Of a stretch of 64,000 nucleotides of DNA, positions 10,701 to 21,619 are shown piece by piece. The stretch's first letter is position 1. The number at the start of each line of letters is the position of its first letter. The stretch comes from Micromussa lordhowensis (taxonomy: Eukaryota; Cnidaria; Anthozoa; Scleractinia; Lobophylliidae), in assembly GCA_964020085.1 (NCBI GenBank), contig OZ026598.1:23453650-23517649 (forward strand), read 5' to 3'. The position numbers were made by a program, and so were the translations under genes. The notes below the pieces were generated by a model. It was not told the origin of the DNA and searched no databases. It saw only the letters and a program-made list of their open reading frames with translations.

Positions 10701-13529
10701 GCCTCTACCTCAGTTATTGCCATGGTCAAGAAATTGAAGGGTGAATATTTGCACTGTAATATTTCCTTTTTTTATTTGTGAAAGTTTTAGCATTTTTAAC
10801 AGGTAATGGTTGCCACACAATTTTTCAGAATATGAAATGTTATTGTGCACCACTACAATTAAGGGAATTTAATCAAATTGTAGGTGTCAGGTGTAAGGAA
10901 AATAACAACTGAAGTTGTGAGATGAAACCCAAAGTGTTTTCTTGCTACCTTTTTATAACTTTTTGTGTATAACTGTTTTCAGTTTTTCTTTGTTTGTAGT
11001 AAATTGCATCTCAAAGTTGAGTAATTTGCTTAAACTCTAATTCCAGATCCTATTTACTCTTTTTTCAGACAAATATCCAGCATTGTCAGCACTTAAACAT
11101 TCACTAGATATCTGGCATAAGTCCTGCAAATTGACCAAAGCTCTTACTGAGGTAGTCTTTATGTACATGTTCTGCAATATACTGTAAACATACTGTGTTC
11201 ATTGAGTTTCACAAATCTGATGTTACTGTAGATCAAAGAAAGCTAGTGTTATTTTGTCCCTACCTTTTGAATTATTATTCTTTTTATCTTTTTTCTTTTA
11301 TCATTTGTTATTGCTTATGACAAATTGTTGAATGGTTTCAACAAACATTGTTGACTGGGTTGTATATCCTTGTGCTGTAGTTATTGCCAACCTACAGAAT
11401 TACCTATCTGATTCCATCCAGCAATAGTTAGCAGCCCATAAATGATTCTATAATAAGAGGTTATACCTGCCAACATTTGGATCCCCTTTTCTAAACAGTC
11501 AGATATGGTACTACTCTCATTGTTGTCGTAACAAGGTTTTGAACCAGTATTTGACTTCCTTTACTTAGGCATCAAAAGTTAAACACTGTGATGACATAGC
11601 TCAGTGGATCGAGCCCATACGGAACCACTTCTGGCACTGTTGTCAGGCATGTGATGCAAATGTGGATAATTTAAAGGTGCGAATAATACTTAGTGTAATA
11701 ATGCAAAATATTCTATAGGTAACACTACCTTTTAATGCTGCTGAAAAACAAGGTAATGTGACATAAACATAACTGTACTTTGTTTTTTAATTACAGAGCA
11801 TGTGGCTTGGTGTGGTGCACCATGTGGTAGGAGAACATGAGTGGGCAGATGGCCAGTGTTCACATGGACCACTGACGGGTTTTGAAGATGGCAAAACGTA
11901 CTTGGCGAAGGGATCCAAGTCTGCGAATGCTGTGAAAAAAGTTGTTTTCGATGACAAATGGCTCAATTCCCTGATTCATTATGTCACCTTTCGGTAATGC
12001 CCTTATTCACCTGTCAATGTTGAGCTGTATGGGGGGGGGGGGGGGGGCATGGGGCAAGTAATAGGCCATGTTCGATATATCTATATTCTAACATGGCTCC
12101 GAGGCTTTCGGGTCAAACTTCTATATTTCATGTTTTTTCTTTGTAGCAAAGTCTCTTTTGGGAATTGAGAGACAAAAGAAACTTAAAATATTTACAATTT
12201 TGACCTGAAAGCCTCGGAGCCATGTTAGAATATTGATATATCGAACGTGGCCTATTACTGTCAAATCATTTCCTATGTTAGGTACATATTTTCACATTTT
12301 TATGAAATAAACAGCTAATCATCACAACTTTTTCCTTATTTTGTGTAGACACACGAGTGACTTGGAAAATTTCAACTCTATGATGACTAAGTATGCACCC
12401 AAGAGGAATGCATTTGAGTACGTAATGTAATGTCATGTAATGTTACTTCATGAATATAGATTGTGGCCACTGTATGGTTTCCTAGGACTAGCCACTCCAT
12501 ACTTTTCTCACTAATTTGTTCACTTAGGCGACCAAAAGAAATGTTCAATTTGTATAGTGATCAATAGACCTTTCCCGCATTACGCTTCAATGCCTGGAAA
12601 CAATGGTTAGTCGAGGCCTGGGTGGACAATTTGCATCAAGGCTCGTACATTTACTGTATTTTGTCCACCCCAGCCTTGACTTGAAACCATTGTTCGTAGT
12701 CACTGGAGCAAGTGTGGGAAAGGCCTATTGAACTTGTGAAATCATCTGAAACATACTAAAGTTTTGCAAACTTATTACTACAGTTTGTTGCACTTGACAA
12801 TTTCTATTTGACCAAGGAAGTGGACTGACCTCTTTCAGTGTTGAGAGAACTCTTAACATTCAGCCATAAGTAAGACAAGTCAGTTCTAAGATTTGTCCCA
12901 ATCCGAACTGCCATTCAGGTACTATTGCATGAATAAATTTTCCTAAATCAGTGCAAGCAAATTGTCTAGGCTATACTCCAGTGACAAATTTCTTGTTGCT
13001 GTTTGTATGGGAAGGTTTTGCATGGATTGGTGGCTCATCATTTTCAAAGGTTTATAAAACAGAGAACTAGTGTATAAATATACCTCCCATGTGGATGGCT
13101 TTTCTTGCACAGTTTTAAATTAATTTCTGTGAAACTTGTTTGTTTCAATTGGCTAGGTACCTAGTTTTTGTGGCAAGGGTAACTTTGGCTGCTATTGACC
13201 ACAATATGCATGTGTTCAGACCCCATGCCACAACAAGGGATGGGAGCTTCAAGTTTGCACGCAAATACAGTAAACGCACCAAAAAATGGCATGCAGAACC
13301 TGTCAAAGTTCCAAAAGAGTACAAGTATTGGCCATTTCTTCTGGCACAAATCCTACGTCGCAGACATGGTGACAATACATCAGTACGGAGGGTTGTACAA
13401 CGTCCAAGCTTTCACCCAAAGAATTTGGCACCAACCATTGCCATGAAACAGCCTACAGAGACCGCCGAACTTGTGAAGTTCCGTCTGGCCAGATATGGAC
13501 TAAGGGAAAAAAAGTCCCCAGATGTCTAA
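7701..13529 (+). CDS. Kolobok-like transposase gene, 5' end missing
   Basis: Ten exons join in frame with GT-AG borders: <7701-7870, 7970-8045, 8171-8389, 8697-8852, 9755-10740, 11069-11151, 11569-11676, 11797-11993, 12349-12417, 13157-13529 (stop TAA). About 810 codons are visible. The first part is Ser/Asp-rich and acidic (DSDSSDSTDSDGE, a run of Asp). The large fifth exon and those after it carry the motifs of the Kolobok DDE-like transposase: LSGDGRNDSPGFSAQYCVYS, LTTDASTSVIAM, HSLDIWHKSCKL, then conserved His/Cys (FWHCCQACD, HEWADGQCSHGPL) and a C-terminal YWPFLLAQILRRR. Kolobok proteins usually start with a THAP zinc finger; that part would lie in the gap. The frame is intact in all visible exons, so it could be an active element or a domesticated host gene. 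Introns hold several MITEs. Confidence 0.75.
9041..9485. mobile_element. MITE with G/C-run ends and 10-bp TSD
   Basis: A 445-bp non-coding insertion in an intron starts CCTGGGAGGGGGG and ends in a long C-run. It is flanked by the direct repeat GGTATTATTG at 9031-9040 and 9486-9495. The inside has degenerate repeats of AATAGGGTATCA. A 9-10-bp TSD would fit a MULE-type non-autonomous element. Confidence 0.7.
12059..12257. mobile_element. Fold-back MITE
   Basis: About 57-bp inverted arms enclose an 85-bp loop. The left arm starts TAATAGGCCATGTTCGATAT and the right arm is its near-exact complement ending GGCCTATTA. It lies in an intron of the Kolobok-like gene. Superfamily unclear. Confidence 0.8.
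12562..12730. mobile_element. Short fold-back MITE
   Basis: A 169-bp element with imperfect inverted ends (CAATAGACCTTTCCCGCATT and the complement of GTGTGGGAAAGGCCTATTG), also in an intron of the Kolobok-like gene. Confidence 0.65.
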
Positions 13530-14254
13530 ATGAACTGGACCGAGCAAATGAAAGTGCCCAGGGATGTTAATTATGTCACAACATATTGTCAACAAAGTAG
13601 ATTTACTGCTTTTATGTGTGTTACAACAAATTACTTCTGTCTACATCCACGATAAAAAAGTTATGGAAAGACTCTTGTATTGCATGACTATGAATTAGAA
13701 AAAATAGTCATATTAGACTGATAACAAAAAAGAACTTAAATTTTTCTATCTGAATAATTACTTATTATCAATAATAATCTGTATATTTTACCTTTTACTG
13801 TTCAGCATATTGCTTCTTTACAAATCACCCCTCCCCCCTATACAGTTATGCTCAAATCAAATCTCAGAACTGTAAGCAAAAAACGTATGGCCACTGTAGA
13901 GCCACAAGCAAGGGCTGCTTACACAGTCAACAAAAGTCACCATACTCTAATATCATATTTTCAAATTCCTTATAAGCCTACACACCACTTGCCAAAAGAA
14001 GAGTCAACTGAAATGGAAGGGGATGAGAGAAAAATAAATCCCGTCATGGGGTGGGGAGGCTGGAGGGAGGTACACTGTGTCTTCAACTATTCCATGGGGG
14101 TATGATACGGGTGGAAGAGACTAAATAAGCAGAAATTACGATCAGATAGTTCAACTCAATTTGTACCGGTTTTGAAAATCGCATTGAGCAATTTGTAGAG
14201 AATTAACAAAAAATAGGATAGGGGTGCTGCCCAGCCCCATTAGTGTCAATATAT
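13530..14254. other. Convergent intergenic region
   Basis: This lies between the 3' ends of the plus-strand Kolobok-like gene and the minus-strand P2X7-domain gene. A weak plus-strand ORF (13848-14105) has no recognisable features. No other gene seen. Confidence 0.5.
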
Positions 14255-15368
14255 CTACAACGCCCGGAACCCCATGTAATTGCCATCAGCAGATGGATAA
14301 ACAGATCTTATCATGCGCACACAACATGAAGGACAAACTCGTCTATTCCCCTTTCCCAGCCTGCCGTATCGCCATAAAATGAACTGACGATATGCCGCCT
14401 TTCTAAAACTGTTACTACTAAAATCGATGTCATCCGCACGCATGTCGCATCTAGCTTTGATAGCTACTTCGAGCACATTTCTATCAAGACATAAATTTTG
14501 AAAGAGCTCATACGAAGTGATACAATTTTTAAGTCTACAACATTTCTGTTCTTGCGGATTGTCCATTTGAATGCAGTGGCTGCAAACACACCAGTTTGGT
14601 CGCAAATCGGGCTCCCCGTGTGATGGCTCGCCAGGGTCTCCGTCTTCCTCCGTAGAATTCTTGGCGTAGTCCAAACTTCCCTTTCCCTTTGAGAGTAATT
14701 CGATGAGGAGTTTGTCCTTTTGTTCTACTGAAAGACCGGTAATAAATGCCTGGAAAAGAAAACGAAAAAATTGTCACACATCTTTTTTGACACCTCGTGT
14801 GGTTTATCAGGATTTGTCAAAGTTCAAAACCATATAAAAATAGAAACCCTCGTTTCCTACCTTTATTTCCTCGACCGACCGCTGAATGTCCACGTTATGG
14901 CGCTGAAATGCACTTCCAGGCAAATTCTGAGCGTTTTCTCGCTCTATTGCCTCCATCTTTCCATTTTTGCATTGCTTTTTCCCTTTACCACAACCACAAC
15001 GTGACGAGCATTTACTGTCAGCATTCCTGCACGGGCAACCTTCGCTTCGTGCCGTTTTCTTCCGACTGCAGGTAGTCTTGCATGAACAGGACTGCATACA
15101 AATAAAGACAATCGGTCAGTGGCCCTTGTTAAAATTACAAAGTACAAAGAACATTTTCGAATATAGTTTGAAAAATATACGCAAAACACACCACTTGACT
15201 TTCACGAGTTTCATTACGTGTCGCGCCACCATCTTCGTTCTGTTCGCTTTCATTTTCTGCCAAATAGGAACCATACGCGTTTACAGAACCATTCCTTGGC
15301 AGCAAATCGCGAATATCTCCAGAAATTTCAGTCTCTGTATCCATTTCTTCACCGAGGTCAGAAGCCAT
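14255..15368 (-). CDS. P2X7 C-terminal (ballast)-like domain protein
   Basis: Three exons join exactly: 15368-15192 (59 codons, ATG), 15091-14861 (77 codons), 14749-14255 (164 codons plus stop), all phase 0, giving 300 residues. The N-terminus is acidic (MASDLGEEMDTETEI). Residues about 60-105 form a cysteine-rich, probably zinc-binding module (CSCKTTCSRKK, CPCRN, CSSRCGCGKGKKQC) resembling CXC/tesmin-type sequences. The C-terminal 100 residues match the intracellular ballast domain of P2X7 (Pfam P2RX7_C): AAYRQFILWRYGRLGKG, CPSCCVRMIRSVYPSADGNY and GF near the end, plus upstream Cys/His pairs (WCVCSHC). There is no channel or membrane segment, so it is not a P2X receptor. Such stand-alone domains are known in invertebrates. 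The gene is convergent with the Kolobok-like gene. Function unknown. Confidence 0.85.
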
Positions 15369-15669
15369 GTCTAAATATAAATTTCCCGCGTGTCTCGATC
15401 GAAATAGCAATGGCTGTTCCGGTCAGTGACCACGCTTGACAACAAACAATGCGCAAAGCATCACGGTAAGTGACAAAGGGTCTTTAAGATGTATAACTAA
15501 ATTTGAACTGTTTTGAAAGCTCCCTATTTAAAGAGTAACACCAGCAATCTTATGAGTGAACTTCCACAAACATTTAAATTAACTAAAGCAGCGACTGCAT
15601 AGGAAAAGTTTCGCCGAAGGAAAAAATCGGCGAATGATGAGAAAAGCAAAACATAGCATAAAGCATCGT
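15369..15669. other. Intergenic, promoter side of P2X7-domain gene
   Basis: Short region between the P2X7-domain gene start and the end of the LINE ORF1. It should contain that gene's promoter and possibly LINE sequence. No element recognised. Confidence 0.35.
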
Positions 15670-16542
15670 TCATGAGTCACCAGTATCGTTGTTGACAAAC
15701 ACTTTCTTTGATACAAGGTAGTCTGGTAGGTTTTCCGCTGTGTACCTACTGCTATTAATTGTAAGAGTTTTACCTTTTATAAAAACTTGGTCGATGTTGA
15801 GTTCCTTCGCTTTCTTGTAGGCCGCCCGTAATTTTGCCCTCTCTCTAGCCGACTCTTGTGAGAGATCTTTATCAATCATTACTTTCGAAAAACGAGGGCT
15901 TTTAAGCAGTTCTTTTCTGTTTAACCATACTGCATCGGCGTCCATGCGCGATACAAAACGTGCTAGTATTGGTCTTGGACGTTCATTATCTACTGATGCG
16001 GCCCCTGCACTGGTAATTGGTTTTCCGGTTCGGTGTATTGCGTGAAAATTAACATCAGGAAGACCAAGCTCCGCCAAGACTTGCTTAACCTTTTGAATGC
16101 ATTGGCCATTGGTTTCTTGCGGATTTTCTGGGACGTTGTAAATACGCAAGTTTTCCCTTCTCGAGTAGTCTTCTTGCCTTACTACACGTATCTTCAAGGC
16201 CTCAAAGTCCTTCTTTAAGTTGGCATTTTCCTTGGTGGCACTGTCTAATTGCTCTTGCAGAGACAGATTCTTTGCTTTCAGTTTGGCGACCTCTTCCCAG
16301 GCTGCTGTTAAAGATTTCGTTGCTTCGTTTAGTTCCTCACTAACAGATTTTATATCGCTTTTCAATTCGCCTTTTAACGCCTCAATATCATCGTTGATGC
16401 GACTAAAACCGGCCTCCATATTGTGCTTTATACTTTCAAGTGATTTCAAAATTTTAGAGTCGCCGCCATCTTCTTCAATAATCGGCCCATCGGCTGAAGA
16501 ACTTGAGCCTAGCAGACGCTTCTTTTCTTGCTTGGGAGGCAT
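15670..16542 (-). CDS. LINE ORF1 protein (L1-ORF1-like)
   Basis: An uninterrupted 290-codon frame starts MPPKQEKKRLLGSSSSADG. Residues about 30-125 form a long heptad-rich coiled coil. An L1-type ORF1 RRM follows (RRENLRIYNVPENPQETNG ... ILARFVSRMDADAVWLNRK), then a C-terminal domain (FSKVMIDKDLSQESARERAK, GKTLTINSSRYTAENLPDYL). In L1-like elements this protein binds the element RNA as a trimer and helps target-primed reverse transcription. No ORF2 follows, so the copy is 3'-truncated or was later deleted. The 5' UTR runs to about 16670. Confidence 0.85.
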   Translation of the reverse strand: MPPKQEKKRLLGSSSSADGPIIEEDGGDSKILKSLESIKHNMEAGFSRINDDIEALKGELKSDIKSVSEELNEATKSLTAAWEEVAKLKAKNLSLQEQLDSATKENANLKKDFEALKIRVVRQEDYSRRENLRIYNVPENPQETNGQCIQKVKQVLAELGLPDVNFHAIHRTGKPITSAGAASVDNERPRPILARFVSRMDADAVWLNRKELLKSPRFSKVMIDKDLSQESARERAKLRAAYKKAKELNIDQVFIKGKTLTINSSRYTAENLPDYLVSKKVFVNNDTGDS

Positions 16543-16670
16543 ACTTTTTAAGTTTAGTTTCTTGCCTCACGGCACTTCTAGCCTTCAGATGACTCTATGC
16601 ATGCGAAACACTAGCAGAAACGGGTTCATCCGCCAAAGTCAGTGGACTTCAACAAAACGCTCTGACCGCC
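16543..16670 (-). mobile_element. 5' end of the LINE carrying ORF1
   Basis: The minus-strand sequence from 16670 starts GGCGGTCAGAGCGTTTTGTT and leads to the ORF1 ATG at 16542. The TNP2-like reading frame stops exactly at 16671, so the LINE 5' terminus is placed there. Confidence 0.6.
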
Positions 16671-16910
16671 ATAATGCGTGAGAAAAGATAGCCAACTAGG
16701 TCCCTTGACACCCATGACGTTCGAACATTTTTCCCCTGCCAGTTGCTTCTTGGTTACCTCAGCTGCATGCCTAATTGTATCCTCTTTATTTCGCAGTGGC
16801 CCTTTAGGGTTGTTTTCTTGGTAGGGAAAACCCCGAACGTGTAACAAACCCTTCCTCGGCACCATCTTCTTCAGAACGAATTGGTGTTGTATAGCAGTGG
16901 CCGTCAGCAT
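16671..16910 (-). pseudogene. CACTA/EnSpm TNP2-like transposase exon, cut by LINE
   Basis: After an acceptor-like TTTCAG, a minus-strand frame reads through VRGFPYQENNPKGPLR, a helical stretch and VMGVKGPSWLSFLTHY, and then breaks at the LINE 5' end. The PYQENNPKGPLR and GVKGPSWL motifs resemble the block just before the conserved D-Y-M-H box of Transposase_21/TNP2 proteins. That box is missing because of the LINE insertion. The family call rests on short motifs only. Confidence 0.5.
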
Positions 16911-18073
16911 CTGAAATACGAAACTGATGAAATCAAAAGAATATTGTGTGTCACAAACATGACATTCACGGCCGACAACAAACATTAACCAGATCCCAAC
17001 TAGAAGGTGTTGATAGTTTAAGCCAGACAGTCATGACATACTAATGAGATTATCGCACCTGGAAGAGCCAAGCCCAGCGTGCCTAATACTTCCAGTGTAC
17101 AACACTTGTGTGCTATGCATGCAGCTATGCATGTTCTTCACTGCCACCATTATAGAAGCAACCTTTGAAAGGAAAACCAGGATGTGGGAACAGCCAACAT
17201 AACCACATCCACACCAAATACAGTTCTGTTTGCCGAAACTACACCACAACCATTTTATGGCTGCATAAGGACCCACTATGCAACATCTACCCTGGTAGAA
17301 AGGTTGTTAAGTGGCCAGACTTGAGTGGCCAGACAGATCAACTCAGCTGGAGGAGAGGGTCAAGGAGCAGACTAGGATTTTCAGTGACCTCTCTAAAAGT
17401 GTCCACCATGGATCAAAGGTTTGTAGATATTTTAAAATTTCAAGTTCACTTTTATTTATTAGCTACCGGACACAACTGTTTGCCACTAGCCATGGTATAA
17501 AACTTAAAATTAAAACTGACTGGACTCCAAAGAGTTCTAACCATTTTCACTAATTGTACCATTAATATTAACATTTTAACCCCCTACAGAGCCTTGCTTA
17601 TTCTACCTTGAACAATCAAGCCCTTGATCACATGGAAAGTAGATAAATATGACTCTGGGTTCTTAACAGAAATTTTAGCAGCCCTTCCTGTGATGTTTTG
17701 ATTCATAACATTAAACTACATAACTAACATGTAATTCAAATCGAAGGGCTGCAGCACTTTTACAGCTATATAACTCTTGCTAATGACATGTGGTAGGGTT
17801 AGTTATGTTCAACTGATAACCTTGTGACCTAAACAACGAATTTATGTGAATTATATTTTAACTAATAGCCCACTTTCGATATGTTTAAGCAGTCTGGTTA
17901 TGAAGAGCCTGGACCAAATTTAGAGCACTGGAATGAGGCATGTGGGAATACGTTCAAGTTTAACACCCGTGAAGTTCCTAATGAAAATAAACACTCTAGC
18001 TAGGGCTTCCCCAGACGGATTTTGGTTTTAATTCTAGGTCAGGTTACGCTTTGATGCTCTATGGTTCAGTACT
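16911..18073. other. No gene recognised
   Basis: Weak overlapping ORFs on both strands (17031-17553) have no recognisable motif. Part may be decayed CACTA sequence, since it lies upstream of the TNP2-like exon. Confidence 0.35.
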
Positions 18074-18319
18074 GTGCGGTACAGTACTGCAATAATGGTA
18101 GACATAATTGAAAAGACTTTGCTTTCTTCAGTTTTCCGAAGAATCGTTCACTTAGAAAGAAGTGGAGTGGAGGAAATTTCCAAAACAGTGGAGGAAATGG
18201 AGTACCAGAACGAATGTGCTGGCATATTCAAATGCTCTGTTGCCTTTGAACATTCCTATTGCAAGGAAGAATCCTCCGAAACAGAGTAAAACACTTGACC
18301 AGACAAGATTAAATGTAAA

Positions 18320-18389
18320 AGTGAAGAATGATCCTCGCAGTGAATTTTCCAATTTAAGCAACTGGAAAGAAGAAGCCTGAAAAAAATCA

Positions 18390-18423
<34 letters not shown>

Positions 18424-18819
18424 GATACCGGTGCGATGCTCTACCAACTGAGCTATGAAGCCACACATTGGGAGCGAGGTCAATTTGTTGAGTTCATATC
18501 TTCCCGTAAGGAGTGAAATGATGTAAGTATATATGAAATAATTCATATATTTGAACTGCGGTTATAGATGAAGGTGAAGAATGATCCTCGCAGTGAATTT
18601 TCCAATTTAAGCAACTGGAAAGAAGAAGCCTGAAAAAAATCAGGGCTTCAACGGGATTCGAACCAGGGGTTCGGGGTTCGAATCCCGTTGAAGCCCTGAT
18701 TTTTTTCAGGCTTCTTCTTTCCAGTTGCTTAAATTGGAAAATTCACTGCGAGGATCATTCTTCACTTTCATCTATAACCGCAGTTCAAATATATGAATTA
18801 TTTCATATATACTTACATC
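18320..18819 (-). mobile_element. tRNA-SINE insertion with head-to-head fold-back
   Basis: The insertion is bounded by the 15-bp direct repeat AAGATTAAATGTAAA (18305-18319 and 18820-18834). It holds one tRNA head with its 3' body on the minus strand, a second body with the 3' part of a tRNA, and then the mirror image of that second copy on the plus strand. The two arms (about 18527-18664 and 18675-18812) are almost perfectly complementary around a centre at about 18669. Confidence 0.8.
18391..18462 (-). tRNA. tRNA-like SINE head, anticodon position reads GGT
   Basis: On the minus strand a 72-nt cloverleaf can be drawn. The acceptor arms are GGCTTCA and TGAAGCC, the D-arm is GCTC-AGTTGGTA-GAGC, and the T-arm is ACGGGTTCGAATCCCGT. 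The anticodon loop lacks the invariant T33 and the anticodon stem has weak pairs, so a working tRNA is unlikely. It is best read as the pol III promoter head of the SINE. Confidence 0.55.
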
Positions 18820-19127
18820 AAGATTAAATGTAAAGTTGCCACCTATCTAGTAGACAGGGAGTGTCAGACAGACATTTTGATGGTTGATATTGAAGCACTT
18901 GAGCATGAGAGGGAAAGAATTTACAAGGGAAATAAAGAGTATCAAGGACAACTTTCTGATAGGAGTGCTGTCAAACAGAAAATACTAACCGAAGATATTC
19001 TGCGAGATGACGGATTCGTAAGGTTTTACACGGGTTAACCTGATTTGGCACATTTCAATGTGGTTTTTGGCGCCATGGCTCCAAGTACACAGGACATGAA
19101 ATATTGGGACAAACAACAAGTATCCAG

Positions 19128-21453
19128 TTAGCTTGCATGAACATCATGCCCAGTTGATCGGATATGATAAAAAAAATGCAGTGTTCAACTTCTCTATGGC
19201 ATATGTAAATATAAGCCCCCCCCCCCCCAAAATACCATTACTTAGTTCTCGAGCATACACTCTATTTTTGGTACAAAGTTACCTTTTTCATTCCCAAGCT
19301 GATAATGCTTCGTTTTCCAGCTATTTTAGGCTAATTTAAATGTTCTAGACAGAGGATAGTAATATGTCAGTAAAATAATTAATATGTATTCTACCAGTCA
19401 GCCAACAATCTAAAACAACCACAGTTGCAAACTGTCTTGAATTCTCCCAACCAACCTCGTGTTTAGATCAGGCTATGTAAACACGGAAAAAGTGCTCTAT
19501 TACTTAAACTTAAATGTGCTTTACGAGTAGGCTTTTATACATTATGCTTGCATTTTTTTCGAGCATTTTAGTGAGGCAAAAGCAATTAGCATTATTCAAG
19601 CATTTTAGTGGCATTTTCCCGGAAAATTGAGATTTTTTTGCCACAGAAAATAGAAAAAAAATGTACGAGAAAATGGAGTTCAGCCTTGTAAGTATCACCG
19701 AAAGGGGACAAAGGATTAACAGAAAAGCAGATCATTTAGGGAATTATGTTTTGATGTATAAAACTATTATATACGTTGTTGTTAACTTGTAATACTAAGT
19801 ATATACGTTTCTGTCGAGGACACTGAACTGTTATGAAACATTAAAATTATCAAAATTTAAAACCCCTATGTATGAGCTTTAACCGAGCATTTTAGTGGCT
19901 TTTTGGGGGGAAACCGAGCATTTTAGTGGACAAAATGGTGAATTAAGATGGTGCATTTTAGTGGGGAAATAAAAGCATAATGTTCAAAAGCCTATTTACA
20001 TCTAAGCATAAGCTTATTAGATGCAACACACATTTTATTTTCAAACCAGTTTGGACGGTATCACGGCTACCTATATTCTTCAATTTCCGCCAATCTCAGA
20101 TATTCCTTTAAGGAAGATTACTAGAGAAAAAAGTGTGTAAGTGTGTACATTCGTATAGGTGTCGCACTTTGAGCCGAGCCGGACAAAAAAGGTAAACAAC
20201 ATAGAAACTGCCAACTGCTTGTTGATATCTATTTGTTGTGGCGAAGTTAATTTTAAACTAAGGCTAATAATATTTTTCTCAAAGTAGGCATTACGCTAAG
20301 TTACTTGCAAGACTTCAGAGACTTTCGTCCGAATAAAATTTAAGCTGACAACTAACCTGGAAGATTCGCTTGGACCAGCATAATTTCCTCCTTCACCGGG
20401 AACTTGCAAACTTGACATGACTACAAGTACAACAGCCGAGGAAATGTAATGAGTTTATCGCAGTGAATGACATTAAATCATCTTCGAAGCACGGCGATTT
20501 CAATCTCAAATCTACCTTTATTCCTGCATTTTCTCCAGGACGTCAAACTAAGCGATCCTGCATTGTCGACCTGACGTTCCATCAGGGATGGACGGTGTAT
20601 CCATAGCAACAGCTGACGACAGATAAAAAATCACTTCTGGCGAACGTCTGTGACATCCAACGTCGTTGATGGTTAAGGTCCATAATACAGCAATAACCCT
20701 AAAATGAACAGTTTTTGTAGATGCTGAACTAAACCCCTCCCCAATGCTTTTGGAATTTCCTGAAATTTGTTTTGAAGGCATTAAGACCAACATGACAAAA
20801 ACTTGAGAAATTTGGCCCACTAACAGCCAAGTGCAATAATTGTCTCCATGCAGAGTAAAAGTGGCACTGGCAGGGCCATCAATGTTGGCAGTGATGATGA
20901 TGATGGATCAGTGGACCCAGATTTTGTAAGCTAGCTTACTACTATATTCCATACTTCGACTTCATATCTCACCGTCAAACAATAACAATGGTACAAAATT
21001 ACAAATACAGTGTAAAAGTAGTGCTATATATGTTAGGGGGGTAGTTTGTCTAAGCTGAAAACTGATGGCCAGGTGCAGTGTTTAACTTAGATGTTGTGGC
21101 CTAATATGTTCAATTGCCTTCCTTTTGCAAGCAGTACCTGAACACTGAAGTATGATGCATTACACCAAAATCCTAGACAATTAATAATACCATTGTAGCA
21201 CTACTTTTAACAAATATCTTATGACAATTCAATAATGTAAATGATGATAACATATAACCTTTGATAATTAGAGGGCATGGTAGGAATGAGATGCTAGTGA
21301 CAATTCAACCATAACTTTGATTACACTGACAGGCTGGTCTTCATGTTAAAAAATGCTGCATGTGAGCTTCACGTGGTCCATTACATGTGCATTTGCTAAA
21401 ATGAAATAAGCCTTCACTCGGATCATCAGCCCTGATTTAAGTCAACATTTGCC
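19128..21453. other. Non-coding, one possible small exon
   Basis: AT-rich sequence with a C-run near 19215 and repeats of GAGCATTTTAGTGG (19560-19975). A fragment at about 19433-19510 resembles a repeat also found in both arms of the giant element (34430-34500, 54290-54360). At about 20852-20926 an acceptor CATGCAG, an acidic reading (GRAINVGSDDDDGSVDPDF) and GTAAGC could be an exon, but nothing adjoins it. Confidence 0.35.
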
Positions 21454-21619
21454 TTGGTACATCTTAATTCAAAAGTTTGTGGAATGACACCTAGGCAATA
21501 CTTTAAACGGTCTCCAATTCTCTCCAGTTTTCCGGAAGATTTCCAGCAAATCGGCATTGGCAACATTCGGCTGCAAGATGGCCGCCATTACTCGAACAAG
21601 CGCTCATCAAATGGAACTG

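Larger units (their letters stand above)
18074..19127 (+). pseudogene. DDE_Tnp_4-type transposase N-terminal remnant
   Basis: Plus-strand pieces on both sides of a 500-bp SINE insertion (18320-18819) read like the N-terminus of a Harbinger/IS5-related DDE_Tnp_4 protein. The right side gives KVATYLVDRECQTDI, a coiled-coil-like stretch and DILRDDGFVRFYTG. A TAA follows, then PDLAHFNVVFGAMAPSTQD. FYTGLP is the signature that opens the helix-turn-helix of this family, so the TAA probably replaced a Leu codon. The left frames (18074-18301) disagree with each other, so the gene is broken more than once. No DDE catalytic part is present. Confidence 0.6.

Noticed and set aside
14255..15368. P2X receptor gene
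   Set aside because: No transmembrane helices or extracellular channel domain; only the C-terminal domain is shared.
18391..18462. Functional tRNA-Thr gene
   Set aside because: No T33, weak anticodon stem, and the copy is embedded in a SINE with a TSD.
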